Shown here one piece after another: positions 9,436 to 18,277 of a DNA stretch of 64,000 bases; the stretch's first letter is position 1, and the number at the start of each line of letters is the position of its first letter. A program made the position numbers and the translations under genes. The stretch is from the NCBI GenBank assembly GCA_018982785.1, contig JAHHEN010000001.1, forward strand, positions 620,001 to 684,000, written 5' to 3'. This DNA comes from Enterococcus innesii. Lineage in GTDB: Bacteria; Bacillota; Bacilli; Lactobacillales; Enterococcaceae. The notes beneath the pieces are model-generated. The model was not told the DNA's origin, did no database searches, and saw only the letters and a list, made by a program, of their open reading frames with translations.

Positions 9436-10805
9436 TTAACGGAAGACTTTCCGTAAGGTTTCGGCTAAGGTAGACACGCCTTCGACTTCGATGCCTTTAG
9501 GCGGCTGCCAGCCAGTCAGATTGTTTTTCGGCAAATAAACTTTCGTAAAACCTAGTTTTTGCACCTCTTTGACCCGTTGCTCGATCGCGTTGACTCGGCG
9601 AATCTCACCCGTCAAGCCGATTTCACCGATAAAACACTCCGTCGGGCTGGTGCCTTTTTCTTTATAGCTAGATGCGATACTAACAGCGATCGCTAGATCG
9701 ATCGCGGGTTCATTTAATTTGACCCCGCCGGCTGCTTTTAAGTAGGCATCTTGATTTTGCAGCAGCAAGCCTGCCCGTTTTTCTAAAACCGCCATGATCA
9801 GCGAGACGCGGTTGAAGTCTAGCCCCGTCGTCGTGCGTTTGGCATTGCCGAACATCGTTGGCGTGACCAGTGCTTGGATCTCCACCAAGATTGGCCGACT
9901 GCCTTCCATTGCCACTACGATCGCCGATCCGGTTGCGCCTTCTAAGCGTTCTTCCAAAAGACTTGTGACGGATTGGCGACTTCTTTCAACCCGCCTTCTT
10001 CCATTTCAAAAATCCCGATCTCATTGGTGGACCCAAAGCGGTTTTTGACGGCCCGCAAAATCCGAAAGCTGTGGTGCTTTTCGCCTTCGAAATACAAGAC
10101 GGTATCTACCATATGCTCCAGCATCCGCGGTCCTGCGATCGAGCCTTCCTTCGTCACGTGGCCAACGATAAAGATAGCGATGCCATTGGTTTTAGCGATT
10201 TTCAGCAATTCTGCGGTCGTTTCTCGCACTTGGCTGACACTGCCTGCCACGCTGGTGATATCCGGTTGGGTCATGGTTTGGATCGAATCGATGATCACAT
10301 AATCTGGACGGATGTTTTCGATCGCTTTACTGATCTCTGACATGTCCGTTTCCCCATAGAGATAAAATTCCGTGTCGATGGCGCCTAAGCGCTGCGCCCG
10401 CATTTTGATCTGCTCGGCACTTTCTTCTCCTGACACATACAAGACCGTTCCACCGATCGCTGCTAATTGCTGGGAAACTTGCAAGAGCAGCGTCGATTTT
10501 CCGATCCCGGGATCCCCACCGATCAAAATCAAGGAACCTGGGACCACGCCGCCGCCTAAGACGCGATTCAATTCAGCGAGTTTCGTTTGGACCCGCGGTT
10601 CTTTTTTCGGTACGACATCGGCGATTTTCGTCGGCTGCATCTTTTGACCGGTCAATGTTGTTCGTACACGACGATCAGCAGTTTCTTGGATCACTTCTTC
10701 TACCATTGAATTCCAGCTGCCGCAATTGGGGCATTTTCCTAAATACTTAGGGGAACTATACCCGCAGTTTTGACAGACAAATTGACTTTTTGCTTTTTTT
10801 GCCAT
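9436..10805 (-). CDS. radA: DNA repair protein RadA (frameshifted as read)
   Basis: Joined, the two reading frames give a normal RadA of 456 residues: an N-terminal zinc finger (CQNCGYSSP...CPNCGSW), a RecA-like ATPase with Walker [13 protein letters not shown], the KNRFGS motif, and a C-terminal Lon-like domain ([27 protein letters not shown]). RadA is a helicase that processes recombination intermediates. The frame breaks at 9956-9959, where restoring one base to a four-base run (plus-strand A) gives the expected [15 protein letters not shown] junction. I treat this as a probable consensus error. The ATG at 10805 follows a GGAG site; dut is immediately upstream. Confidence 0.9.
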
Positions 10806-10849
10806 TGATCTCCTCCACTACTTCTATCAAACAGACCCCCAGGCAGGAT

Positions 10850-11359
10850 TTACTGATTCGAGGAGCCAAAGCCGCCGGTTCGGCTGGCAGTGGTTGTATC
10901 TTGATCAGCTTTTAAGAACGGCAAGAAAATTCCTTGACCGATCCGCTCGCCTTTTTTAATGACGACATCTGTGGGGCCGAAATTGGTAAACTGAAACATG
11001 ATATGCCCTTCATTATCTGGATTGTCATAGTAATCGCTGTCGATGACGCCGACACCATTCGTCAAGACTAAGAAACGTTTCAAAGGATTGCTGGAACGAT
11101 TTGTCAGCTGCAAATACTCGTCTTCCCCCATATAGGCTTTGATCCCCGTGGGAATCAAGGTTGGCTTCAACTGTTTTGCGGTCTCTTTCGCAAAAAGCGC
11201 TTTGACCCCGTCGATCACGCCCGCTTTCCAAATGCTTGGCACCACGATTTCTTCCGCTGCTTCAAAGTCGTAACCAGCCGCATGATGGGTGGCACGTTGA
11301 GGCAAGGTGATGCTTTTTTCTTTATATGATGTAATAATTTCAAATCCTCGTAATTTCAT
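10850..11359 (-). CDS. dut: dUTP diphosphatase
   Basis: The ATG at 11359 lies behind TTGGAGGAACCC. The 169-residue trimeric-type dUTPase hydrolyses dUTP to dUMP and keeps uracil out of DNA. Motifs are HAAGYDFEAAE (I), LTNRSSNPLKRF (II), NGVGVIDSDYYDNP (III, with the catalytic Asp), KKGERIGQGIF (IV) and the C-terminal RTGGFGSSNQ arm (V). The insertion around residues 45-70 is common in Gram-positive and phage forms. It lies 45 bases upstream of radA on the same strand and probably forms an operon with it. Confidence 0.94.
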   Translation of the reverse strand: MKLRGFEIITSYKEKSITLPQRATHHAAGYDFEAAEEIVVPSIWKAGVIDGVKALFAKETAKQLKPTLIPTGIKAYMGEDEYLQLTNRSSNPLKRFLVLTNGVGVIDSDYYDNPDNEGHIMFQFTNFGPTDVVIKKGERIGQGIFLPFLKADQDTTTASRTGGFGSSNQ

Positions 11360-11488
11360 GGGTTCCTCCAATAATAAAACATATAGCTATTTTAGCATAG
11401 GAAGAACTATTTTCTTCATGGAAAACACAATTATCGAAAAGTCTTTACAATTTCTTCGTTTAAAAATAGCTCAAAAAGAAAAAAGAGC

Positions 11489-11517
11489 ATGACGAAACGC
11501 CCATTTGCGAGTACAAT
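11489..11517 (+). promoter_or_regulatory. Probable proBA promoter
   Basis: ATGACG (11489-11494), a 17-base spacer and TACAAT (11512-11517) precede the proB ATG at 11549. The -35 is imperfect. Confidence 0.45.
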
Positions 11518-11548
11518 AGAAAAAATATCAAAAAATAGGCGGTGGCAT

Positions 11549-12364
11549 ATGCGCGCAGATCTTTCAAACAAAAACCGAATCGTTGTAAAAATCGGCACCA
11601 GCTCGTTGATTTATCCCAATGGTGCCATCAATCTAGCTGGTATCGATGAATTAGCCTTTGTCTTAGCAGCTTTACAAAACCAAGGCAAAGAAATCATCTT
11701 AGTTTCCTCTGGTGCGATCGGTGTTGGCATGAACAAGTTGAATTTGAAAGAACGACCCGTGGAGATCCCGCAGCAGCAAGCTGTGGCCGCCGTTGGCCAA
11801 TCGGAACTGATGACGATCTACAACCAGCGTTTTCAAAGCTATAGCCAGCAGACTGCACAGATTCTGCTGACCAGAGACATCATCGAATTTCCCCAAAGCC
11901 GTCAAAACGTTAGCAACACCTTAGAACAGTTACTTGCGATGGGGATCATCCCGATCATTAATGAAAACGACACAGTGGCAGTGGATGAATTAGACCATCT
12001 CACCAAATTTGGCGACAATGACCAGCTGTCAGCGATCGTCGCTCAGTTGACGAAAGCCGAGCTTTTGATCATGCTTTCTGATATCGACGGCTTTTATTCC
12101 GCCAATCCGCTGAATGATCCTGAGGCTGTTTTGTATTCCGAGATCAATGAAATCACCCCGGAACTTTTAGAACAAGCTACGGGAAAAGGCAGTCCTTATG
12201 GAACCGGCGGTATGACCAGCAAATTAAAAGCCGCTCAACGTATCTTAGACTTGAACAGTCACATGCTGCTGGCTAACGGCAAGCAGCCGAAAATTATTTT
12301 TGACTTGCTCGCAGGGGAACCTGTCGGCACCCACTTTTATCAACGAACGGAGGATGAGCAATGA
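11549..12364 (+). CDS. proB: Glutamate 5-kinase
   Basis: The start is at 11549 (MRADLSNKNRIVVKIGTSS), because the preceding 20 codons overlap the promoter and have no ribosome site. The 271-residue amino-acid kinase phosphorylates glutamate in the first step of proline synthesis. Visible elements are VVKIGTSSLIYPNG, ILVSSGAIGVGMNKL, IPIINENDTVAVDEL, FGDNDQLSAIVA and GTGGMTSKLKAAQ. The C-terminal PUA domain of longer homologues is absent, which is normal for short Firmicutes ProB. The stop overlaps the proA start (ATGA), giving coupled translation. Confidence 0.95.
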   Translation: MRADLSNKNRIVVKIGTSSLIYPNGAINLAGIDELAFVLAALQNQGKEIILVSSGAIGVGMNKLNLKERPVEIPQQQAVAAVGQSELMTIYNQRFQSYSQQTAQILLTRDIIEFPQSRQNVSNTLEQLLAMGIIPIINENDTVAVDELDHLTKFGDNDQLSAIVAQLTKAELLIMLSDIDGFYSANPLNDPEAVLYSEINEITPELLEQATGKGSPYGTGGMTSKLKAAQRILDLNSHMLLANGKQPKIIFDLLAGEPVGTHFYQRTEDEQ

Positions 12365-13600
12365 GCAATTTACAAACGATCGGTCAACAAGCACAAGCAA
12401 GCGCCCAGGCATTAAGCTTACTGAGTGCCAGTGAAAAAACCACCTACTGGCAGCGATGGCCGATGCTTTAGAAAAAGCTACCGAGAAGATTTTAGCTGCT
12501 AATCAACAAGATCTAACCGCCGCAAAAGCCAAAGGAACCAGCCAAACGATGCTAGATCGTCTGTTGCTGACAGAACAACGGATCACCGAGATGGCTAACG
12601 GCATCCGAGAAGTCGCCCAATTGCCCGATCCAATCGGTGCCGTGGATAAAATGTGGCGCAATGCTGACGATCTTTTGATTGGTCAACAGCGGGTGCCTTT
12701 AGGGGTCATCGGCATCATATACGAAGCCCGCCCTAATGTCACTACTGACGCGGCTAGTCTGTGTTTCAAATCAGGAAATGCCGTGATTTTGCGTGGTGGA
12801 AAAGAAGCCTTCCACTCCAATCAAGTCCTCGTGACTATTTTACAAGAGGCATTAGCTGCCAACGGACACTCCCGCCATGCGATCCAGTTTATCGAAGACA
12901 CGAGCCACGAAACAGCGGCTGAGCTGATGCGGCTGACAGATTACTTGGATGTTTTGATCCCGGGGGCGCCGGCTTGATTCGTCGTGTCAAAGAGACCGCC
13001 ACAGTACCAGTGATCGAAACCGGCACCGGCAACAACCATATCTACATCGACCAAGCAGCCCAGCTGCCGATGGCTCTGGCGATCGTCACGAATGCAAAGA
13101 CGCAACGCCCTTCTGTCTGCAATGCCATCGAAACGATCCTCGTCCATGAAGCAGTGGCGGCAGAATTTTTGCCTATGGTAGAACAGCAATTTTCCGATCA
13201 AGTCGAATTGCGAGGAGATGAAAAAGCGTTGGCGTTTTTAAACAACGCGCAGCTTGCCACTGAAGAGGACTGGGCAACCGAGTTTTTAGACTATATCTTA
13301 GCGATCAAAGTGGTGGCTTCGCTAGAAGAAGCCATTGCCCACATCAATCGCTACAATACGAAGCACTCTGAAGCGATCATCACTGATGATTATTTCGCTT
13401 CCCAACGCTTCTTGAAAGAAGTTGATGCGGCAGCGGTTTACGTCAATGCCTCGACCCGTTTCACCGATGGCTTTATGTTTGGCTTTGGAGCCGAGATCGG
13501 CATCTCAACGCAAAAACTCCATGCCCGTGGGCCAATGGGGTTAGAAGCACTGACTTCCACCAAATACATTGTTTATGGCGAAGGCCAGATCCGTAAGTAA
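12361..13600 (+). CDS. proA: Glutamate-5-semialdehyde dehydrogenase (two frameshifts as read)
   Basis: Three successive frames together encode a normal ProA of about 413 residues, which reduces glutamyl 5-phosphate to the semialdehyde in proline synthesis. The start at 12361 ([12 protein letters not shown]) overlaps the proB stop. The N-terminal frame breaks in an A-run at 12434-12439, where one more A restores [13 protein letters not shown]. The second break is in a G-rich run near 12958-12966, where one (or four) missing bases restore the conserved IPxGGAGLI loop. The catalytic cysteine lies in [16 protein letters not shown]. Both breaks look like consensus errors, but a real proline auxotroph cannot be excluded. 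Confidence 0.88.
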
Positions 13601-13615
13601 CGATACGCAAAAACA

Positions 13616-13695
13616 GCCACTTGCTGTAATGCCCCCCAATAGTTAGACTAAAAGCTAACTCCAGGAGGTCGCTACATGCGCAAGCGGCTTTTTTT
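13616..13695 (+). terminator. proBA terminator whose loop carries an IS-end-like inverted repeat
   Basis: The outer stem GCCACTTGC (13616-13624) pairs with GCAAGCGGC (13680-13688, one mismatch) and is followed by seven T. The long loop holds a second imperfect inverted repeat (13625-13649 against 13652-13676, 16 of 25 positions), starting TGTAATGCCCCCCAATAG, which resembles the ends of IS3-family elements. Confidence 0.6.
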
Positions 13696-13702
13696 CGTCC
13701 TC

Positions 13703-14104
13703 TTATGCTTGTGCAGCCCGCAGAACGAAGGAAAGCGGTTCGATGCCGAACAATTCTGTCAGCACTCGATTGGTTGTGGCAAAAACGTCAGCTTCGCAAC
13801 TCTTTTTCGGACAAGCAATCGTCTGTCCTTTGCTGGAAAACGCATCCTGACGGCTGCCCTCTACGAAAATTACTTCTTGCGTTCCTTTTTGATAGATCAG
13901 TCCTTCGTCTTCTTCTAATAATAAGCGAGTCTGCCACTGATTGATCTGGGCAATGGGCATCACCAAGGAAGCAGCATCCAAGTTTTCTAGCGAAAAACAA
14001 CGACCATCTGGCAGCTGCAGCGTGAAGGTATTGAGTTCATAAGGCAAACAGGCATTGCATCCTCCTTCTGTGATGACTTGGCTCGTGAGGATCTCTACGT
14101 TCAT
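13703..14104 (-). CDS. Hypothetical cysteine-containing protein
   Basis: I do not recognise this 133-residue protein. The ATG at 14104 has a good AAAGGAG site. There is no signal peptide or membrane segment. Five cysteines stand out: C16 and C19 (GGCNAC), C36, and C98 and C103 (CPKKSC). The paired spacing near each end could serve metal binding or redox chemistry, but this is inference only. It is monocistronic, convergent with proBA and divergent from a small membrane-protein gene. Base composition is like its neighbours. Confidence 0.55.
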   Translation of the reverse strand: MNVEILTSQVITEGGCNACLPYELNTFTLQLPDGRCFSLENLDAASLVMPIAQINQWQTRLLLEEDEGLIYQKGTQEVIFVEGSRQDAFSSKGQTIACPKKSCEADVFATTNRVLTELFGIEPLSFVLRAAQA

Positions 14105-14254
14105 TCTTTTTGACTCCTTTCATGAATGATTCATGTTTAGTTTATCACAAACCTATGGCCCACGGCGGAGCAATTATTCCGCCTTAAGTTGGATGTGTTT
14201 CTTTTTCTTTCTTGCTATGCTAAGGATAAGAAAAAAAGTCTAGGAGGAGTCACT

Positions 14255-14458
14255 ATGAATACAGAAAGTTTATTAGGAAGAATCGTTACTGTCGTGGCAG
14301 TTTTAATCGCAGCATCTCTTGTTTTATCCGTCGTATTAGGCATTGTTGGTGGGTTGATCGGATTGATCTTCCGTTTCGGGATTCCTTTGTTGCTAGCCGT
14401 TTTGATCGTTCGCTGGTTAACCTCGATTCGCCAAAAGCCAAGAAAATATTATCGTTAA
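14255..14458 (+). CDS. Small hydrophobic membrane protein
   Basis: The ATG at 14255 lies behind TAGGAGGAG; an upstream start was rejected because it has no ribosome site. The 67-residue protein is almost all membrane: two hydrophobic stretches (around residues 10-33 and 37-52) separated by a glycine-rich turn (GIVGGLIGLIF), then a basic tail SIRQKPRKYYR that should face the cytoplasm. No family is recognised and the function is unknown. It is followed at once by a strong bidirectional terminator. Confidence 0.65.
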   Translation: MNTESLLGRIVTVVAVLIAASLVLSVVLGIVGGLIGLIFRFGIPLLLAVLIVRWLTSIRQKPRKYYR

Positions 14459-14475
14459 TTGCAGGAAAACCAAAA

Positions 14476-14508
14476 ACACCTGACTTTCCAACAGTCAGGT
14501 GTTTTTTT
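14476..14508 (+). terminator. Bidirectional terminator
   Basis: The arms ACACCTGACT (14476-14485) and AGTCAGGTGT (14493-14502) are followed by a T-run to 14508 and preceded by an A-run, so the element serves the small membrane-protein gene and the convergent ZIP gene. Confidence 0.85.
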
Positions 14509-14513
14509 ATCGA

Positions 14514-15332
14514 TCAGCCTAATGCGACATCTAAAACCATCATTAAGATAAAGCCTAACATGACGCCAAAGACCGCAAAATGGCGGCGACTCGTCAAGGT
14601 TTGCTGCGCTTCTGGAATCAATTCTTCCACCACTACATAGATCATAGCACCCGCTGCAAAAGCCAACGCATACGGCAAGACAGCGGACATACTCGTTACC
14701 AACAAAGCCCCGATCACACCGGCGATCGGTTCTACGATCCCGGACGCTTGCCCATACATAAAGGCTTTGGTTCGGCTTAACCCTTCTTGACGCAAGGGGA
14801 TCGAAACGGCTGCGCCTTCTGGAAAATTCTGAATCCCGATCCCGATCGCTACCGAAAGCGCCGCTAAGATCGCTGCTCGCGGATCATCGGCACTAGCCGC
14901 CGCCCCAAACGCTACCCCTACCGCCAAGCCTTCTGGGATATTATGTAGCGTGATGGAAAAGACCAGCAAGATCGTTCGCTTCAAATGACTGGGCAAACCT
15001 TCTGTTTCATGATTTGGACCAAAATGCATATGCGGGAGCGTCTTATCTGCTGCATATAGAAACAAACCGCCCAAACCAAACCCGATGCTGACCACGAGCC
15101 ACGGAATGTCGCCATTTTCTTCGGCTCGTGCGATCGCAGGATCTAATAACGACCAGAAACTAGCAGCAATCATCACGCCAGAGGCAAACCCCAGCATCGT
15201 ATTCAAGACATTTTTATTGATTTCTTTGAAGAAAAAGACTAGCGCTGCCCCAAACGCCGTCATACCATACGTAAAGATCGTCCCCGCCAACGCTTGCTGC
15301 CATGGCGACAATCCAACCAACCAATCCACCAT
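14514..15332 (-). CDS. ZIP-family divalent metal transporter
   Basis: The 272-residue polytopic protein has about eight membrane helices. The two signature helices read TLHNIPEGLAVGVAFGAA and IGIGIQNFPEGAAVSIPL, with the paired HNxPEG / QNxPEG metal-site motifs of the GufA-like branch. An intracellular loop holds LPHMHFGPNHETEG, a histidine-containing metal-sensing type segment. ZIP proteins import Zn, Mn or Fe into the cytoplasm; specificity cannot be read from sequence. The gene is alone and no Zur- or MntR-type box was recognised upstream. Confidence 0.88.
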   Translation of the reverse strand: MVDWLVGLSPWQQALAGTIFTYGMTAFGAALVFFFKEINKNVLNTMLGFASGVMIAASFWSLLDPAIARAEENGDIPWLVVSIGFGLGGLFLYAADKTLPHMHFGPNHETEGLPSHLKRTILLVFSITLHNIPEGLAVGVAFGAAASADDPRAAILAALSVAIGIGIQNFPEGAAVSIPLRQEGLSRTKAFMYGQASGIVEPIAGVIGALLVTSMSAVLPYALAFAAGAMIYVVVEELIPEAQQTLTSRRHFAVFGVMLGFILMMVLDVALG

Positions 15333-15441
15333 TCGTCTGCTCCTTTGTCTAACTATTCTACCAATACTCTAGCATAGGAAGCCGTCAGGTTCTACTAGGA
15401 AGGCAACAGCAACCAAAATTTTTCTTTCCGACTCCTTATGC

Positions 15442-15495
15442 CTTTCAAGTAAATCCTCGGCTTTACTTGAAAGTTTCAACATTCATCGCTATAAT
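15442..15495 (+). promoter_or_regulatory. ABC-F gene promoter overlapped by a 12-bp inverted repeat
   Basis: The perfect arms CTTTCAAGTAAA (15442-15453) and TTTACTTGAAAG (15462-15473) flank an 8-base centre. The right arm contains the -35 TTGAAA (15467-15472), which is 17 bases from TATAAT (15490-15495). The geometry suggests an operator for a repressor. Confidence 0.65.
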
Positions 15496-15538
15496 GCTAG
15501 GAGACTCCATGTCAATTTATATAAAGTGAGGAAAAGAA

Positions 15539-17161
15539 TTGATTACAGTAAGTGATGTAAGTTTGCATTTTTCAGACCGCAAACTGTTTGATGATGTTAA
15601 TATTAAGTTTACGCCTGGTAATTGTTATGGTTTGATTGGTGCAAATGGTGCTGGTAAATCAACTTTTTTAAAAATTTTATCTGGTGAGATCCAACCTTCG
15701 ACCGGGAATGTTTCTTTAGGTCCTGATGAACGGATGGCTGTCTTGAAACAGAACCACTATGATTACGAAGAGTTTCCCGTGATCGAAACGGTTATCATGG
15801 GCCATAAACGTCTCTACGAAGTGATGAAAGAAAAAGACGCGATCTACATGAAGGAAGACTTTTCTGATGAAGATGGGATTCGTGCCGCCGAACTAGAAGG
15901 CGAATTTGCGGAACTTGATGGCTGGGAAGCAGAGCCCGAAGCAGCGGTTCTTTTGCAAGGCTTGAACATTCCCGATGAATTGCATCATGTCTTGATGAAA
16001 GATCTAACTGCTGGTCAACGGGTGAAAGTCTTACTGGCACAAGCCCTTTTCGGCAAGCCAGACGTCTTGCTCCTAGATGAGCCTACCAACGGATTGGATA
16101 TCCAATCTATCAACTGGTTAGAAGAGTTTCTGATCAACTTTGACAACACCGTCATCGTTGTTTCCCATGACCGCCACTTCTTAAATAAAGTTTGTACTCA
16201 TATGGCCGATCTAGACTTCGGCAAAATCAAATTGTTTGTCGGCAACTATGATTTCTGGTTGGAATCAAGCCAATTAGCTGCGAAATTACAATCCCAGTCA
16301 AATGCCAAAAAAGAAGAGCAGATCAAAGAACTGCAAGACTTTATCGCACGCTTTAGTGCCAATGCATCAAAATCCAAACAAGCAACATCTCGGAAAAAAA
16401 TGTTGGATAAAATCACCCTTGATGATATTCAACCATCGTCCCGCCGCTATCCGTTTGTCGGATTTAAACCAGAACGTGAAATCGGGAATGACTTGCTACA
16501 AGTCGACAATGTCAGTGTGACGATCGACGGCAAAAAGATTTTAGACAATATCTCTTTCACCTTGAATAAAGACGACAAAGTCGCTTTTGTTGCCAATAGC
16601 GATATCACCACCACAACGCTATTCAAAGTCATCATGGGGGAAATCACTCCTGATACAGGTAGTGTTCGTTGGGGCGTCACCACGCAGCATGCCTACTTGC
16701 CAAAAGATACGACCAGCGAATTCGATACGGATACCCCGATCGTTGATTGGCTGCGTCAATACGCAAGCAAAGAAGAAGACGACAATACCTTCTTGCGCAG
16801 CTTCCTCGGTCGCATGTTATTCTCTGGTGATGAAGTATTAAAACCCGTCAACGTCCTTTCCGGGGGCGAAAAAGTTCGCTGTATGTTGTCGAAAATGATG
16901 CTTTCAAAAGCCAACGTATTGGTGTTGGATGATCCAACCAATCACTTGGACTTAGAATCGATCACCGCATTAAACGATGGTTTGATGGCCTTCACCGGCT
17001 CATTGTTGTTTGCTTCTCATGACCACCAATTTATTCAAACCCTTGCGAACCGTATCATTGCGGTCTCTAGCAAAGGCGTGGTGGATCGTGCCGAAACGAC
17101 CTACGATGAATTCTTAGAAAACAAAGATGTCCAAAAGCGCGTAGCAGAATTGAATCAATAA
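15539..17161 (+). CDS. ABC-F family ATPase (YkpA/YbiT-like translation factor)
   Basis: The 540-residue protein starts at a TTG behind GTGAGGAAAAG. It has two nucleotide-binding domains joined by a charged linker (residues about 240-300, KEEQIKELQDFIARFSANAS...) and no membrane segment, the ABC-F layout. NBD1 has Walker A GANGAGKST and Walker B LLLDEPTNGLD. NBD2 has a degenerate Walker A (NSDITTTT), an intact LSGGEKVR signature, and VLDDPTNHLD with Asp at the usual catalytic Glu. From memory, YkpA-type relatives also have a degenerate second Walker A. ABC-F proteins act at the ribosomal E site. Nothing here marks it as an antibiotic-protection variant. Confidence 0.9.
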   Translation: MITVSDVSLHFSDRKLFDDVNIKFTPGNCYGLIGANGAGKSTFLKILSGEIQPSTGNVSLGPDERMAVLKQNHYDYEEFPVIETVIMGHKRLYEVMKEKDAIYMKEDFSDEDGIRAAELEGEFAELDGWEAEPEAAVLLQGLNIPDELHHVLMKDLTAGQRVKVLLAQALFGKPDVLLLDEPTNGLDIQSINWLEEFLINFDNTVIVVSHDRHFLNKVCTHMADLDFGKIKLFVGNYDFWLESSQLAAKLQSQSNAKKEEQIKELQDFIARFSANASKSKQATSRKKMLDKITLDDIQPSSRRYPFVGFKPEREIGNDLLQVDNVSVTIDGKKILDNISFTLNKDDKVAFVANSDITTTTLFKVIMGEITPDTGSVRWGVTTQHAYLPKDTTSEFDTDTPIVDWLRQYASKEEDDNTFLRSFLGRMLFSGDEVLKPVNVLSGGEKVRCMLSKMMLSKANVLVLDDPTNHLDLESITALNDGLMAFTGSLLFASHDHQFIQTLANRIIAVSSKGVVDRAETTYDEFLENKDVQKRVAELNQ

Positions 17162-17179
17162 GCTGCTTTTTAAAAAAAG

Positions 17180-17228
17180 AACGCTCCAGTTGCCCGCCAC
17201 CAAGGCTGCAACTGGAGCGTTTCTTTTA
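17180..17228 (+). terminator. Bidirectional terminator between ABC-F and degV
   Basis: The perfect 14-base arms AACGCTCCAGTTGC (17180-17193) and GCAACTGGAGCGTT (17208-17221) have T-rich sequence on both outer sides. Confidence 0.85.
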
Positions 17229-17261
17229 TTTTGCCTAGGTGTTTCCGGCATTTTGTGCAGA

Positions 17262-18137
17262 TTAGGCTTGTTCTAACCGGGCTTTGCCGAATGAAAACAG
17301 CGCCAAGCAGCCATAGCCGGTATGACTGGAGATCGTTGGACCTAATGGATAATGATGAATAATAATGTCAGGAACTTTTTCGGTCAAACGTTTGATGACT
17401 TTCTCCGCTGCTTCGGCATCGCCGGCATTGGCAAAATAAACCGTATTGGTTTTTGATTCGTGAAGATTGGCAATGGTTTGATCCACGATTTTTTGGATTG
17501 CTTTGTTGCGTCCCCGTACTCGATCAACGCTGCGTAATTTTCCCGCGGTATCGACGGTAATGATTGGTTTCACATTCAACAATCCGCCGATTGCTGCGGC
17601 CGTTTTAGAGATTCTGCCGCCGCGTTCCAACTGTTTTAAATCATCGACGGTGACCCATGAATCTAAACGTAGTTTGTTTTCTTCTACCCATTGGCTGACT
17701 TCCAGCAACGAACGTCCTTGGGCTTTTTGTTGGGCTGCTTCAGCCACTAAGAAGCCTTCCCCTAAACTCGCAGAGCGCGTATCGATCAAGGTGATCGCGA
17801 CTTCTTTGTATTCTTCTTTTAGTAAGGCTACGGCTTGGACGGCACTTTGGAATGAGCCGCTCATTCCTGAAGAAAAACCTAAATAAAGGACCGGTGTGCC
17901 CGCTTCGACATATGGCCGAAAATATTCCATATAACGTCCGACATTGATTTGAGAAGTCGTCGGTTGCGCATGCTCTTTTAGTTTTCCTAAAAACCATTCC
18001 GTATCAAATTCTTTGCCCATATCATCGATATATTCTTTGCCGTCTAATTCAATCAGCATTGGAATATAGGCGACATCTAGCTCCGCTAATCTTGCTGCTG
18101 GTAAATCACAGCAGGAATCTGTCATGATTTGAAACAT
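17262..18137 (-). CDS. DegV family fatty-acid-binding protein
   Basis: The 291-residue protein starts MFQIMTDSCCDLPAARL, the DegV N-terminal TDSxxDL motif, and continues with TTSQINVGRYMEYF, LYLGFSSGMSGSFQSA, LIDTRSASLGEGF and QLERGGRISKTAAAIGGLL, all conserved in the family. DegV proteins bind a fatty acid; in FakB-type members the bound acid is presented to the FakA kinase for phospholipid synthesis. Whether this paralogue works with FakA is not shown here. The gene is monocistronic, and its extended -10 (TGCTATAAT, with TATAAT at 18163-18168) abuts the purA terminator. Confidence 0.92.
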   Translation of the reverse strand: MFQIMTDSCCDLPAARLAELDVAYIPMLIELDGKEYIDDMGKEFDTEWFLGKLKEHAQPTTSQINVGRYMEYFRPYVEAGTPVLYLGFSSGMSGSFQSAVQAVALLKEEYKEVAITLIDTRSASLGEGFLVAEAAQQKAQGRSLLEVSQWVEENKLRLDSWVTVDDLKQLERGGRISKTAAAIGGLLNVKPIITVDTAGKLRSVDRVRGRNKAIQKIVDQTIANLHESKTNTVYFANAGDAEAAEKVIKRLTEKVPDIIIHHYPLGPTISSHTGYGCLALFSFGKARLEQA

Positions 18138-18172
18138 GGTTTCACCCCTCTCGTTACCCCCTATTATAGCAA

Positions 18173-18261
18173 AAAAAGAACAAGACAGAAGAAATTCTCA
18201 TCAAAAGCAGCCAAACTTATCGTTGACTGCTTTTGACGTAGGAGTTCTTTGTCTTGTTCTG
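18173..18261 (-). terminator. Long hairpin terminator of purA
   Basis: An imperfect hairpin of about 88 bases: the region around 18180-18210 pairs with that around 18228-18260 (AAAAGCAG with CTGCTTTT, AACAAGACA with TGTCTTGTT). On the minus strand it ends in a run of T and continues directly into the degV -10. Confidence 0.7.
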
Positions 18262-18277
18262 ATGCTTTTGCGTCAGG

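Noticed and set aside
15539-17161. Antibiotic-resistance ABC-F (Lsa/Msr/OptrA type)
   Set aside because: The sequence follows the housekeeping YkpA/YbiT type, not the resistance subfamilies.
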